A stretch of 24,969 nt of DNA from Spongospora subterranea (lineage: Eukaryota; Endomyxa; Phytomyxea; Plasmodiophorida; Plasmodiophoridae). The stretch is taken from contig OUQQ01000269.1 in the NCBI GenBank assembly GCA_900404475.1, positions 1-24,969 on the forward strand, written 5' to 3'. The notes beneath the pieces were generated by a model. It saw only the letters and a list, made by a program, of their open reading frames with translations, did not search any database and had not been told where the DNA came from. How positions within the stretch are numbered: position 1 is the stretch's first letter; every line of letters begins with the position of its first letter. The position numbers were made by a program, and so were the translations under genes. Shown piece after piece: positions 1 through 9,836 of this stretch.

Positions 1-228
1 GTGTCATTGGCTGAAATTGACCGATCACGAACCACAACCTTAATTTGGTGGCGGTCAGCGACACAATTCTGGACAATGATAAAGCGATTCGGTTGAGATG
101 ATGACCAAGAGTACGGCGGGAATGGTTTGAGTACTGCAGAGGGGTGAGGGATATCGTGGAGCTGCTCTGACCACCAATCCCATCATGACCCGAGAATTAT
201 CATTGTAGAACCACTGTTGTGGCAGAAT

Positions 229-390
229 TCAGTCGGTATGATCGCCATCGTCGGAACAACTCTCGACGTATGCCTTGGAGAGGTCGTTAATTCCTTGGTC
301 ACACTGGTGGACAAGGTCCAGCAAGTGCTGCGCTTCCGATGGGATTTTATCGACAAAGACGGCAAGCGTCGGATGAGAGCTGGGAACGCC
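229..390 (-). pseudogene. MULE transposase C-terminal fragment
   Basis: On the minus strand a short open stretch reads SHPTLAVFVDKIPSEAQHLL. It resembles the 'HPxLxxFIxxLxxE' segment found after the catalytic core of MULE transposases. It stops at a TGA whose complement lies at 229-231. The catalytic Glu region that should separate it from the DDE block is not recognisable in 400-660, where stops occur in all minus frames I read. Confidence 0.4.
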
Positions 391-659
391 TGTTATAACA
401 CTGTTAACGGATTATTATACCGATTAGCGACTTGTCGCTGGATTTGATTGTAGATGTTCCGGTGGTCAATGAACGCAAATCCTTGAGAACCGATTTCAAT
501 GTGTGGAATAACAGTTGAAAAATCTAGTATTCCAGGGCCCATAAAACATTAACTGTTTCCGCGTTCATCTTGATGTCAACTCAGCAGCTGTCTGGTCTGT
601 TTCTAATGAAAGAAACAACCAGTTACGTGTGAAATATACTTGAATACGATTTTCAGACG

Positions 660-1064
660 CGGCAAATCGAAAGAACACACAACGGATTACCTTTGATTGT
701 CTTTAGCAACGCAGCTTTAAAATCACAGCTAACGCTGCCGGGGAGAATAACACAATTCAGCTTTAGGGCAATCATGCGACGTTTGTTTGCCGGTCATCAG
801 AATATAAACAACCGACAGACATAAGTCATGGTCATTGCCCCTGACCATCAATATGAGGAGCTGTGTGAACGGATTTTGGAACAGCCTGAAAGTGCCATCG
901 ACAAACAGATCAACCTGGTCCCGCCTTAAGGTTTTATACAGACCAAGGTGGCCCCATTCGCATTGGCAGCGCAAACCTATGGTCAATCGGGAAATGGCAT
1001 CGGAAAAGTCATTTGTGACAGAGCCTTTCATCACTGAGTTTGTGAACGCTAAAAAGGACGACAT
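660..1064 (-). pseudogene. MULE DDE domain fragment with frameshift
   Basis: The open segment 729-1064 contains the first catalytic Asp motif (DLFVDGTFRLFQNPFTQLL) followed by the usual hydrophobic strand and SVVYILMTGKQ. It ends at a stop near 729. In another frame at about 689-742 the sequence continues with GSVSCDFKAALLKTIKG, the second catalytic Asp context of MULE transposases. The change of frame occurs in a run of C/G around 738-742, and the segment between the two Asp motifs is shorter than usual, so both a deletion and a frameshift are likely. The coding potential is broken and it is a relic. Confidence 0.6.
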
Positions 1065-1161
1065 ACGATCAAGGGTTAGTGAGCCAAATCTGGTTGTTTA
1101 ATTGTTCTAAACTTGTCAGATCGACCAGTTCCCGTTCTATCGTAATGCACTCTGTTGATCA

Positions 1162-1488
1162 TCACACTACGTTCCAAACATTGAACTGGGACATCGACAT
1201 GATTTGCCAATACAATGTGAAGTGCTTTGATGGAAATGTCTTGCGGTGACTTTGACAGGTCTGAGAATCAACAACAGTCCTCATCTGAAATGAGCGACAA
1301 TAGAGCCTTGTGCCATAAATCACATGTATAATCGCCTCTATTCTGTCTTCGACTATATCGGAAACGACAGGTTGATCAGGAGTGCAGGTATGACCAGATA
1401 CCTCTTTTACAACTCCTTGATCGCAAAACAACTGCTGACCCTCGACAACTGTTGGATCGGGCATTACAGCACTTAAAATACACCCCAT
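1162..1488 (-). pseudogene. FLYWCH-like N-terminal fragment of the MULE transposase
   Basis: This open segment is upstream, in minus-strand order, of the DDE fragment. It carries a histidine-cysteine-rich end (GHTCTPDQPVVSDIVEDRI) resembling the His-x-His/ProAsp end of FLYWCH zinc fingers that precede MULE DDE domains. The earlier cysteines are not clearly in register, consistent with decay. By itself the match is weak; its position next to the DDE fragment is what supports it. Confidence 0.4.
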
Positions 1489-1489
1489 T

Positions 1490-1972
1490 CGTGGAAACGT
1501 GCTTAGAGCACATCTTTCACACTTTTGAAAGAAAGGGAGTTTTAGCCGACGCCATAATCTTGGCCATGAATTATATGGAATGGGGTTTAGCGAATCCTTC
1601 TAAATGTGAGAAACCCTCCTCTCTATATTCTCAACCTGCCCTACCAGGTGTAAGCAAATAACCAGTGTCGCGGCCTTCACAAACACTTCAAAGTGATCAA
1701 AAGTGATCACCATCATCACATACCAACGTGTTTCCCACAGTTATTCAACACTTGACCAAAATAGATAAGTTTAGAGACTCAGTCGCAGTTTTGCGCCACT
1801 GGCGCAATGGCAATGTCCCAAGTAGTATCGAATTCCGTACCCAATAACACAAATAGAGACTGGGGCTATTTAAGTTGGTAACAAAGGGTTACTCTGACTG
1901 GGGAAACGATAGAAGTACTGTAAAGGGTGTTGGGTAAATCGAAGACGTGAAGGGCGGTTGAGATCAACCAGG
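1490..1972. other. Stretch without a recognised gene, left of the MYB-like ORF
   Basis: A plus-strand open stretch ends at 1661 and includes amphipathic sequence (VETCLEHIFHTFERKG). It has no match I recognise and no convincing splice partners. The rest is non-coding and holds the promoter of the ORF at 1973. I saw no tRNA or repeat. Confidence 0.3.
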
Positions 1973-2692
1973 ATGGGTCGTGGACCGCAGTGGACGACAA
2001 CCGAGGATCTGGAGCTGGCGCGAGCCTGGGTCTCCATCGCTGAGGATCCGATCAGAGGCAACGAGACCAAGAACGACACGTTCTGGCTCAGCATATACAA
2101 CTTGTGGTCTGCCAAAACTGGAATCACGTCAAGATCGGGTCCAGCTTGTAAAAATCGGTGGTCGATTCTGCATAGATCGATCCAGAAATTCTGTGTTTAT
2201 TACCAGAACGCAGTCGATCTAAACGAGAGCGGTAAGACCGACGAAGACAGGAACTTTGACGCAAAACGGTCCTATGAGAAATTTGAAGGACACCCTTTCA
2301 GTTTTTCGCATTGCTGGCATGTATTGCGAGATTGCCAGAAATGGGTGATCACTCCATCTGGCAGAGTCGCCCCAGAGAAACGACATCGAGACAGCGCTTC
2401 TGATGACAACGATGTTGTTGAAGGCGACGATGTGACCACACCGTCCCGACCAATGGCGGTAAAACTAGCGAAGCGGGAGATTGGTGCTGGCGATCGCTAC
2501 TCACAAGCACTGGAGCGATTAGCTGTGGCTCAGGAGAAGAAGAACGCCCTGCTCGCTGATTATACGCTGATGAGACTGCTGCTTCGTATCAGCTCGCCAC
2601 AACACGAGGCGATTCTGACCCAGCTCACCGACAAATACACGTCTGAAGTGTTTGGCAATGGCACAAGAGATATCGACGACAGTATTATTTGA
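1973..2692 (+). CDS. MYB/SANT-like (NAM-associated type) DNA-binding protein
   Basis: The ORF encodes 239 residues from the ATG at 1973. The N-terminal 110 residues form a trihelix/MYB-like domain: WTTTEDLELARAWV opens helix 1, TFWLSIYNLW lies in helix 2, and ACKNRWSILHRSIQKF ends the third helix. After a conserved HPFSFSHCWHVLRD segment come a polar, acidic linker (about 145-165) and a C-terminal helix rich in Lys and Glu. This architecture is common in proteins annotated as 'no apical meristem-associated' or glutathione-transferase-T3-like in plants and oomycetes, and in accessory proteins of PIF/Harbinger transposons. No Harbinger transposase lies next to it, although a decayed MULE is just upstream. 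It could be a captured transposon accessory gene or a domesticated regulator. No intron is needed. Confidence 0.7.
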   Translation: MGRGPQWTTTEDLELARAWVSIAEDPIRGNETKNDTFWLSIYNLWSAKTGITSRSGPACKNRWSILHRSIQKFCVYYQNAVDLNESGKTDEDRNFDAKRSYEKFEGHPFSFSHCWHVLRDCQKWVITPSGRVAPEKRHRDSASDDNDVVEGDDVTTPSRPMAVKLAKREIGAGDRYSQALERLAVAQEKKNALLADYTLMRLLLRISSPQHEAILTQLTDKYTSEVFGNGTRDIDDSII

Positions 2693-2699
2693 ATAGATA

Positions 2700-3441
2700 T
2701 TTTCATTTAACTGTTTTCAGTTCGGTTCCCATTGAGGACTCCATGATGTTGTGATCGTAATAGTGGGTCGGACCATGGAATCTAACGATGGCTCCAACTG
2801 CCAGTTCTATGGTCGGATATCGATCGACCTGGCCGCGTGTTCGTATTCCTCTACAGAATCGCCGCATTCATCCGTTATTAATGCCAAATGACGGTTTTCA
2901 GGGTCGGATTGCACCGAGAGATTTTGGGCCGACCTACGATCATAGCCAATGTTGATTGATAACCCCAAGACGCCCTCTGAACCATCATCTCTGTACGACT
3001 CTCTCTCATCATTGTAAAGCAATGCGTCATAAGGTTCTTTCTGGTTGTGTTAACACCCCCTGAAGGAAGTTGACGAATGACGATAGAATACAATCCGCCA
3101 GATATCCCCTGGGGTCTCGTGCCCATTGCTGGTAATGATATCTGACACCCAGACCAGATCTGCCCAATATTATTCACATGATGCTGTCCAGATCTGTCCT
3201 GCCAGGTCGCACAGCCAACCTGATCGGGCGCATATCGAAGGAGATGAGTGAACTGGGTGATCCTATTGTGATCCCATAACAGTGTATGATCGGGCCCATA
3301 AACGGTTGTCGACTCAGTGAATTCAACAATAAACAATGACCATTGACAGACACACGACCGCGATAGGGTCTTTATTGACAGTAATACAGGTTCATTCTGT
3401 GTTTGATCATCTCGTTTGTTGATCAACGTGTTGATTTCTAA
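2700..3441. other. Region upstream of AK8 with minus-strand coding-like traces
   Basis: No established gene is recognised here. On the minus strand, 2807-3022 reads as a polar, acidic open segment (PENRHLALITDECGDSVEEY). In another frame, about 2700-2860 gives a second plausible segment (IELAVGAIVRFHGPTHYY) ending in a stop. A longer minus-strand open frame covers 2878-3531 but has an unusual composition. The stretch also holds many GATC sites. These may be exons of an unknown gene, remnants of a mobile element, or chance. Confidence 0.25.
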
Positions 3442-5899
3442 ATGACGATCGTTTCCCCTGTACCTGTTGGTGTTCCAGTGAATTGGCAATCGATATTGAT
3501 CGTGGTCCGTTCTCCCATGTCGGATCACCAACCATCGTCGTTATTGTCACGAGGTCCATCTCCTGGCCATGTTCGCCGGTCGCCCAGCCGCGTCTCGTTC
3601 TCAACTCTTCGCTTGCCCCCGTCTGAACTGGTCCATTCCCGTACCGATCAGGATCGGTATGTGACATTGGCCGGCGATTACATCGACGATCATCGATTAT
3701 GGGATCTATTCGCCGAGTTGATGGAGGAACTGGCTATTGAGCGCCCATCTGATCCGATATCCCATCTTATAGACCGATTACGCCATCCAATCAGTTCGTG
3801 AACACCCACCGATCCCCATCACCTCCTTATCCCTCACCACACTCCCCTCATTTGTTGGTTGTCCTTTCGACCAACGTCTCTCGCTCCATTCCCTTGTTTT
3901 AATCGTGTTCATATCGATATCCATCAAATGTATCAAACCCCACGACTGATGACCGCTCCTGTTCTAGTGAATATATCTGTAGTTGTGTTCGGCCCTCCAA
4001 GTCCCGACAAGACGGCCTTAGTTGACCGGATTGTGTCCGATTTGCGTCTTGAACGTCAGTGTTTCCATTCCGACACAGTTCATTAACTGAAATCAATGAG
4101 ATTTGTGTCCACTATTTCAACTTCATTCTAAACTATAGGATGACCATTACCACCCGATATCAATCGAATAGCATTGTCAAGTCGATTGTATTGTGAAATC
4201 CTCACCGATGGTCCTAACACCTGTTTCCATTGTGTGTGGGTTTCATCAGGTCTAACAGTTGGCGATATCATCAAAACCGATCCCAAAGGCGATCACGATC
4301 CTGTCGTCGTTGCGAAATTGATTCGTCAGCGAACTATCGAGCCGGGAGCTCGTCAACACGGGTGGATTCTTGATGGATATCCTGAAACACGCCTTCAAGC
4401 TGACGCTTTACAACGATGCAAGTTTAGACTCTCCATTTCAATGTTTTTGCTGTTGAATTGCCCTTTTTGATGTCAAGCGATTGCTTATTGGTCTCAAGTG
4501 TTTTTGAGCTTATCGCCGTTGCCATTACCGACACTATCGCCATTTCCATAACAGAGGGTTTATCGATACAGTTTTCCCAACTTGGGGTAAAAACCGGATT
4601 TCATGATCATCACAATAGATAGCCGAGTTTAGCCGTTTAAGGTTGAGCGGATCCGTTCAACAATCGACCGTGATCAATGACCCAATCGACCTGTTCATGG
4701 CGCTAACGGGGATTTCTTGTGGTGTCAGGTGGTGTTCTCCCTAAGAAAGTGATAGTCTGTTGCCCTAATCCAGACCACGATTATCTGTTATCGGCGAATG
4801 GCCTTCTCGACCATTTCAAACGCGATCTGATCATGGCCAGTCAATATGGCCCATCTGTTGTGTCGTATCTTCGCCGACCGCCGCCATCCGATGCCCCACG
4901 ACCGCCACCTCGTGTTGTCGTGATCGGTTCCCCAGGAACAGGCCGCTCAACTCACAGCCGCCGTCTGGCCGATGATCTCGCTCTGGTCTACATTTCGCCA
5001 GGCGATCTCCTCCGGGACGAGATCGTTCAGCGAACCGAACTCGGACGAATGGCACAATCGTTCATGACGGCGGCGCTTCCTGTTCCTGATGATATTGTTA
5101 ATCATGTCGTGAGAGAACGTGTCCTCAACCGTTCAGCACAAGACCATGGATATATTCTCGATGGATATCCGGCATCAAAAGCCCAAGTTGACGCCATGCG
5201 TTCGTGGAATATTGTCCCAAAACGTGTTGTTCTTCTCGAAGGTCAAATGATCATTCTTGATATTTTAATGTTATTCGTCGCACTCCATCGTCAAATCAAT
5301 CGCTCAGCACAATCATTGATCGCATCTTGAACTGGGATTGGCACTATGTGAATGGTGAAGATCAACTGACGACGAGTTTAGGTCCAACGGAGGTGTTAGT
5401 GGAACGGGTCTCAGGTCGTCTCATCGATCCAATCACAAACCGCCTTTATCATAAACTCGACGATCCTCCAACTCCATCTTATATTGCCGAACGATGTGTT
5501 CGTCGAGAGGTATTTCCAAATTCTGCTCAATATGAAATAATCACTTCAGAAACCGTTGTTTTGCACAAATTTAATGATCGTGTCATGTTTTGTCGCGTTG
5601 TCGTCATTACGAAACGTCTTTCGGTTCAATATTTTCCGTCCGACGATTTCAAAGTCAATGAACTTGTCGAGAAAGTGATTGTTGGAACGCAGGAAGATGA
5701 TCCGGATGTGGTACGGGCCCAGATCAAACGGCTGAAATCGGGTATCGATGAGGTTATGTATGAGCTATCGTCGATCGCCACCCGGGTTGATTCTAATCAA
5801 TCCCGTCGAGCTGTTTATGAGCTATTCTATGACGCCTGCTGTTCACCATTACCCATCAACAACAACACACTCGTCAGTCCAAAGAAAATCGCCTTTTGA
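3442..5899 (+). CDS. AK8: AK8-like double-domain adenylate kinase (multi-exon, structure partly uncertain)
   Basis: AK8 is an axoneme-associated nucleotide kinase with an N-terminal dimerisation helix and two ADK domains. Exon 1 (ATG 3442, or 3517) ends in a docking-type helix, LWDLFAELMEELAIERPSDP. An exon near 3978-4054 holds the first P-loop strand (VVVFGPPSPDKT). An exon from about 4250 holds HGWILDGYPETRLQA. A segment from about 4719 holds the second ADK domain (VVVIGSPGTGRST, SPGDLLRDEI, HGYILDGYP), and 5340-5899 holds the LID-like RLIDPITNRLYH and the C-terminus. In domain 1 the Walker A Gly before Lys is Asp and the LID is missing; in domain 2 the Walker A Lys is Arg. I could not find phase-compatible canonical splices between the third and fourth segments, and the fourth junction closes only with a doubtful 38-nt intron. 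An AATAAA lies at 5939-5944. It may be a divergent gene or be decaying. Confidence 0.75.
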
Positions 5900-5938
5900 C
5901 CTGGAATGGAGTGGTGGCGGATGGAAAAAGGGAACGAC

Positions 5939-5944
5939 AATAAA
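5939..5944 (+). promoter_or_regulatory. Poly(A) signal AATAAA after AK8
   Basis: A canonical AATAAA lies 40 nt after the AK8 stop codon, in the 185-bp gap where AK8 and the opposing NOP56 gene converge. It supports 5899 as the true 3' end of AK8. Confidence 0.45.
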
Positions 5945-6084
5945 CATAAATCAGTTGGAGATGACAGAAATCAGGTCCACAATGAATATGATATCGATTC
6001 GACAGAACCAATAATTGGTGACAAGATGTGCAAAAATATGTCGGTAAAATGTGTATTGGGAATATACGTTTTTGACAATGTTTC

Positions 6085-7731
6085 TCAATCTGATCTCACT
6101 TTCTCCTTCTTAGATGTCTTGTTTTTCTTTTTGGATTTTTTATCTGACGTGGTCTGTTCTTCCGTGTTGGCCACTTGTTTCTCAACACCCACTTCCTCCC
6201 CCTTCTTGGACTTCTTCACCTTCTTCACCTGGTCCTCCTTTTTGGTCTCGTCCTGATCTGGTTCCACAACCTTACTCTTCTTGCTGCTCCGTTTGCCCTC
6301 TTTATCGCCGCTACTTCTCTCCTTCTTCTGCTTCTTGCTCACGCCCTCGTCACCCTTCTCCCCTTTCCTCTTCTTGCTGGCACCCAGCTCAGCGCCATCT
6401 TCGGCCACAGCACCGGCCCGACTCTCTCGTAGCTCCTCCCCGACCTTGGCCATTACGTCCACATTCTTACGAGGTGCGACCCCAGTATTATAGAACGAAA
6501 GACGTTCCTCAACCTGCTCTTTCAGCATTGATCCATACATATCGGTAGGAGTATCAGAGAATGAGTCAATTCGCGACGCGATCGAGCACTTATTCGCTAA
6601 ATAACGGCTAATACGGCCCTTATTCTTAGGAGCAGCTTGACCAATAAATGATGAGTTGAAGATGAGACCATATTTAGGGGTGTTGCCTTTGGTCTTTAAC
6701 GCTCGGAATAACGCCTTCTCTGCGCCAAGGATTTGAACCGTTGAGGCAGGGCATTTGGCCAAATTGGTTAACGATCCGGCGTGGCTGATTAGACGAGCAC
6801 CGACAGAATCACCGATGAGCGCGGTGAGATTGGGGGCGCAGGCGTTCATCTTATTGTGGAGATAGGCGGAGAGGGATTGGCGATAAGACGACAGGGAGAC
6901 GACCTGAGCCGCGAACCGGTTGATCTGATCCAGGTCGATGGGGCTGATATCGGTCCCGATTGAGTTGCGGCCGGCGTCCAGGACCGATTGGGCTAGGCAC
7001 TGATCCTGACAAATATCGGTGAGCGACGCCAACAGATCGGCATTGTCAGATGGGTTGGCGGATATGGTCTGACGATCACCGATGGCCATGGCGACACGGG
7101 CGAATATGGCGTGATCAGCGACAAGGCGTGTTAGCTCAGGGAAATGCCATCCATACCATTCTCGTACGCGCATACTGAATGTGTTCAGATCCTTGTCGAG
7201 CTGGTCCAAGATGGCAATCGACTGGATGACCATGTTGTCGACACGGTTCACGTTGAATTTGACTTTGGAACGGGAGTAGGAATGGGCTAAACCGAGCTGA
7301 GCTTGAGCGATATCTTGACGGCCCATACCCTTGACATAATGAAGGAAATGGACACGAATACCACGAACAAGTTCAGAGATACGAGATGAACATTCACATG
7401 GTAGCGAGGTCAACTCTTGGATAGTACCGCCTAAACGGGCCTCTTGAACACCAAGAACCAATTTACTGGACTTCTTAACCTTAGGGAGGTTCTGCTCAAG
7501 GAACGCGTGCAGGAAAGGGGTCAGGGAGCCCTCGCTAATGGCCAACATATTCTCCAGAGCGACCTCGGCCGAGCTGAATGGGTTGAACGCCTTAAGGGTG
7601 ACCATTGTGCTGAACCGGGCCAGATCAACAATCGACGACTGGATCTCGGTGATGGCGATATCATCACGAGCGGTGCAATCGAACAGGGCCAAACCGGCGG
7701 CGCTCTCATACAATATCGACAGGGACGACAT
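6085..7731 (-). CDS. NOP56: NOP56, box C/D snoRNP core protein
   Basis: NOP56 is a nucleolar core protein of box C/D snoRNPs, which guide 2'-O-methylation and processing of rRNA with fibrillarin, NOP58 and SNU13. This single-exon ORF gives 548 residues from the ATG at 7731, where the protein opens [17 protein letters not shown] as expected for the NOP5NT domain. The NOSIC/coiled-coil part follows ([27 protein letters not shown]). Next is the Nop domain ([49 protein letters not shown]). The last 110 or so residues are a Lys/Glu-rich tail (repeated KKSKK, KKQKK) typical of NOP56/NOP58 nucleolar tails. Length is close to the yeast and human proteins. The open frame extends upstream of 7731 without another ATG, so this start is preferred. 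Confidence 0.96.
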   Translation of the reverse strand: MSSLSILYESAAGLALFDCTARDDIAITEIQSSIVDLARFSTMVTLKAFNPFSSAEVALENMLAISEGSLTPFLHAFLEQNLPKVKKSSKLVLGVQEARLGGTIQELTSLPCECSSRISELVRGIRVHFLHYVKGMGRQDIAQAQLGLAHSYSRSKVKFNVNRVDNMVIQSIAILDQLDKDLNTFSMRVREWYGWHFPELTRLVADHAIFARVAMAIGDRQTISANPSDNADLLASLTDICQDQCLAQSVLDAGRNSIGTDISPIDLDQINRFAAQVVSLSSYRQSLSAYLHNKMNACAPNLTALIGDSVGARLISHAGSLTNLAKCPASTVQILGAEKALFRALKTKGNTPKYGLIFNSSFIGQAAPKNKGRISRYLANKCSIASRIDSFSDTPTDMYGSMLKEQVEERLSFYNTGVAPRKNVDVMAKVGEELRESRAGAVAEDGAELGASKKRKGEKGDEGVSKKQKKERSSGDKEGKRSSKKSKVVEPDQDETKKEDQVKKVKKSKKGEEVGVEKQVANTEEQTTSDKKSKKKNKTSKKEKVRSD

Positions 7732-8237
7732 CCTGGCGATTCGGGTCGCGGGTAGAGGCGACCAGGTCGGATAGGTTATGAAATCAGGTTCCAATGGCCG
7801 GGTCAATTTAAAAGGCGGTTGCGCTCTCCGCCACGGACTCCGTCACGCATATTTCATTGTGTTCATAGGAGTTGGATAGCGATCTGTTCGACCAAACGCC
7901 GTCTGGCACAAGTTTGGCAACGAAATGCGATTCTGAAACTGTTTCTTGCCCCAATTTTTGAATATGGGTGATACATTCATATTTTGAACGTCGCATTTTT
8001 GCACAAGGTTCGTGTCGAAACGCGAGTTTGAAATTTTTTCAGGCGCGCGCAATCAGAATACAGATCAATTTTTGTTGAAATTAATAGACGACGCGATCTA
8101 GTTCGTGTCAGCACCAATTACACATTATCATCAGTCAACTGAACACGGTTCAGAAGTCTCTCCCTTCGCCAACCTGCTTTTCGTTCTATTATTGCCAGTT
8201 TATGGATGTTCGTACTGTTCGCTAAAGACCGGGAGGG
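7732..8237. other. Upstream region of NOP56, no gene recognised
   Basis: This is presumed 5' UTR and promoter of NOP56. Two overlapping short minus-strand open frames (7808-7996, 7843-8052) have no recognisable motif. No tRNA, snoRNA pair or repeat was seen. Confidence 0.4.
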
Positions 8238-8678
8238 CTATACCGCCGAGCACCATCTCTGAGCATGGCTGACACAATCGTCGTTAATTCCACCTGGCGC
8301 AAGTAATGTCGGCGGTAATGGCCTTCCCCTTTTGGGATGACTTCCAATGCCACCCCAGTCTGTCAACAGGAGATCGGTTTGAAGACGACACCGCGGGAAA
8401 GGTGGCAACAACTCAGTAGTGGATGCGTTCTGCAGCAATATGTCAAGAGGATCGCTGGGATTTCGATGATAATCCCCCGCCAGAAGGTGATATGTTCCCA
8501 ACTCTGGTGACCTCCTGGACATCATCTTATATATGGGCAATTCCTCAACCGCTCTGTCGAGCCCGTTGCATTCCACGATTGGCTTTTTCTCGCGTAATAT
8601 ATTGCGATTTAGCTTGCTTGCGGATGGCGATACCGTCGGCAGTACCTTCTTCAGCATTTCTCCCGTTATACAGTGCAA
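8238..8678 (-). other. Unrecognised open reading frame
   Basis: A 146-codon minus-strand open frame has an internally coherent middle part (ELPIYKMMSRRSPELGTYH, LLAGDYHRNPSDPLDILL). Near its 3' end another frame also looks protein-like (EVIPKGEGHYRRHYLRQVE), suggesting a frameshift or splice. I do not recognise the family. It could be part of a decayed transposable element or a host gene fragment. Confidence 0.25.
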
Positions 8679-8949
8679 GTTGTCAACGGTTGTGGGTATT
8701 TCTCGCCATCGTAGACAACGACCATATCTCAGGATTTACTTGCTGCAGGTTGAACGGGCGTTGAATTACTTACCATAACAAGAGTGTGATACAATTTCAG
8801 TCATCAGTCGTTCAATGACAAAACCGTCTTGCAGTGGCTGTTCGAAATAATAAACAAATATAACGTATATTCAGCGAATCAACTGAGTAAACTACATCTA
8901 TTTATGCACTTGCATATTGTGGGATACACAACGACTGAACTTGTGGTCG

Positions 8950-9510
8950 TCTAGGGAGGCCACAGACATGACCAACATAACCCAAACTTGTCCTTGCCTG
9001 CTCGCAAGATCCCACGCGGCTCTAGAGACAATACATTGACGGCTGGGTAAGTTTGATCACAACTTCCACAATTACATACCTTCTTCAGGGCTTGACCATA
9101 CGGGTTTACGTCGACTCGTTCCCACTCTTTGGGTCTAAACCATCACTGTTTCGGCGAATGCGTTTGCGCTAACTGGCCTGGAAATGATGCGTTGCCGGGT
9201 CGTATGTCGTTCCGGTTTTCGCGCTACACCGGGTCGCAACGGTGGTCCTTCTTCTCTGAGTGTCTTGTAGCATCTGTGAAGGGTGTCCCAGCAATCGACA
9301 TCCGACAAAGGTTTTAACAGGAAAAATTTGATCGCAATTTGGACATCGATCGATTCGAACTCCAAACGTCCAAAGATATTTCAGATTATTTTTATTGTCA
9401 TTTGAAATTGAAGTAATCAAATAAATCATGCATTCTCGAGAAAGCTTCAACAAATCCTTCAACGAAAAATAGCACTGAAAAGTAGAATATTTGGAGTTAT
9501 TCACCTGGAA
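8950..9510 (-). other. Unresolved exon cluster with a zinc-ribbon-like segment
   Basis: On the minus strand, about 9300-9365 encodes FGVRIDRCPNCDQIFPVKTF, a CxxC motif with flanks like the C-terminus of cytochrome c oxidase subunit Vb/Cox4. It also loosely resembles the zinc ribbon of Merlin/IS1595 transposases. Upstream, at 9483-9512, lies a possible 30-nt intron (GTGAAT...TTTCAG). Downstream, near 9070-9140, is an exon-like stretch PKEWERVDVNPYGQALKK ending at a consensus donor (AAG|GTATGT). The order of these segments does not match a single known protein, so I do not assign a gene. Confidence 0.25.
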
Positions 9511-9575
9511 CAGATATTTGTTGACGTGCTCTCAGAAATGGATATTGTATTTTCAGTGAGCGCTTGGTCATAAAT

Positions 9576-9806
9576 GGGCTGGTCATTGTTCGGTTACCGG
9601 TCAGTGTCACGGGCACCTACCACTGTGGTACAGTAGTAACAGGAAGACAGGTCAATCTGATCAGCGTCACAGACCGATATCGATCACCCAGGGCTGGTCA
9701 TTGTTCGGTTACCGGTCAGTGTCACTGGCACCTACCCACTGTGGTACTGTAGTAACAGGAAGACAGGTCGGTCTGATCAGCGTCACAGACCGATATCGAT
9801 CACCAC
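9576..9806. repeat. Tandem duplication, two copies of about 113-118 bp
   Basis: Copy 1 begins at 9576 and copy 2 at 9689, both starting GGGCTGGTCATTGTTCGGTT and ending in CGATATCGATCACC. They differ at only a handful of positions and small indels. Each holds the palindrome CTGATCAG, the self-complementary CGATATCG, and ACTGTGGTAC. In copy 2 GGTCTG pairs with CAGACC across a 10-nt spacer. The array ends 30 bp before the SELENOK start codon, so it lies in that gene's promoter or 5' UTR. Confidence 0.9.
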
Positions 9807-9836
9807 AGGTCGACAGGAGGGATTCGATCTCTGAAG

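Larger units (their letters stand above)
200..1490 (-). mobile_element. Decayed FLYWCH/MULE-type DNA transposon, transposase remnant
   Basis: Read on the minus strand, three blocks occur in the order expected for a Mutator-like (MULE) transposase with an N-terminal FLYWCH domain. First comes a FLYWCH-like end with the spaced motif HTCTPDQPVV. Next is a DDE start containing LFVDGTFRLF and SVVYILM. After a frameshift comes VSCDFKAALL, matching the second catalytic Asp context. Further down is HPTLAVFVDKIPSEAQ, matching the usual region after the catalytic core. Frame changes and stops separate the blocks, so no intact protein can be made. I saw no clear terminal inverted repeats, and the element may run off the left edge. 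Family assignment rests on motif order and is my own reading. Confidence 0.6.

Noticed and set aside
2878..3531. 217-codon minus-strand open frame as one gene
   Set aside because: It overlaps the supported AK8 first exon, has no recognisable domain, and its composition is unusual; only parts look protein-like, and in competing frames.
6114..6548. Long plus-strand open frames opposite the NOP56 tail
   Set aside because: They are shadows of the Lys/Glu-rich NOP56 tail, whose complement lacks stops and reads as Ser/Pro/Leu-rich low-complexity sequence.
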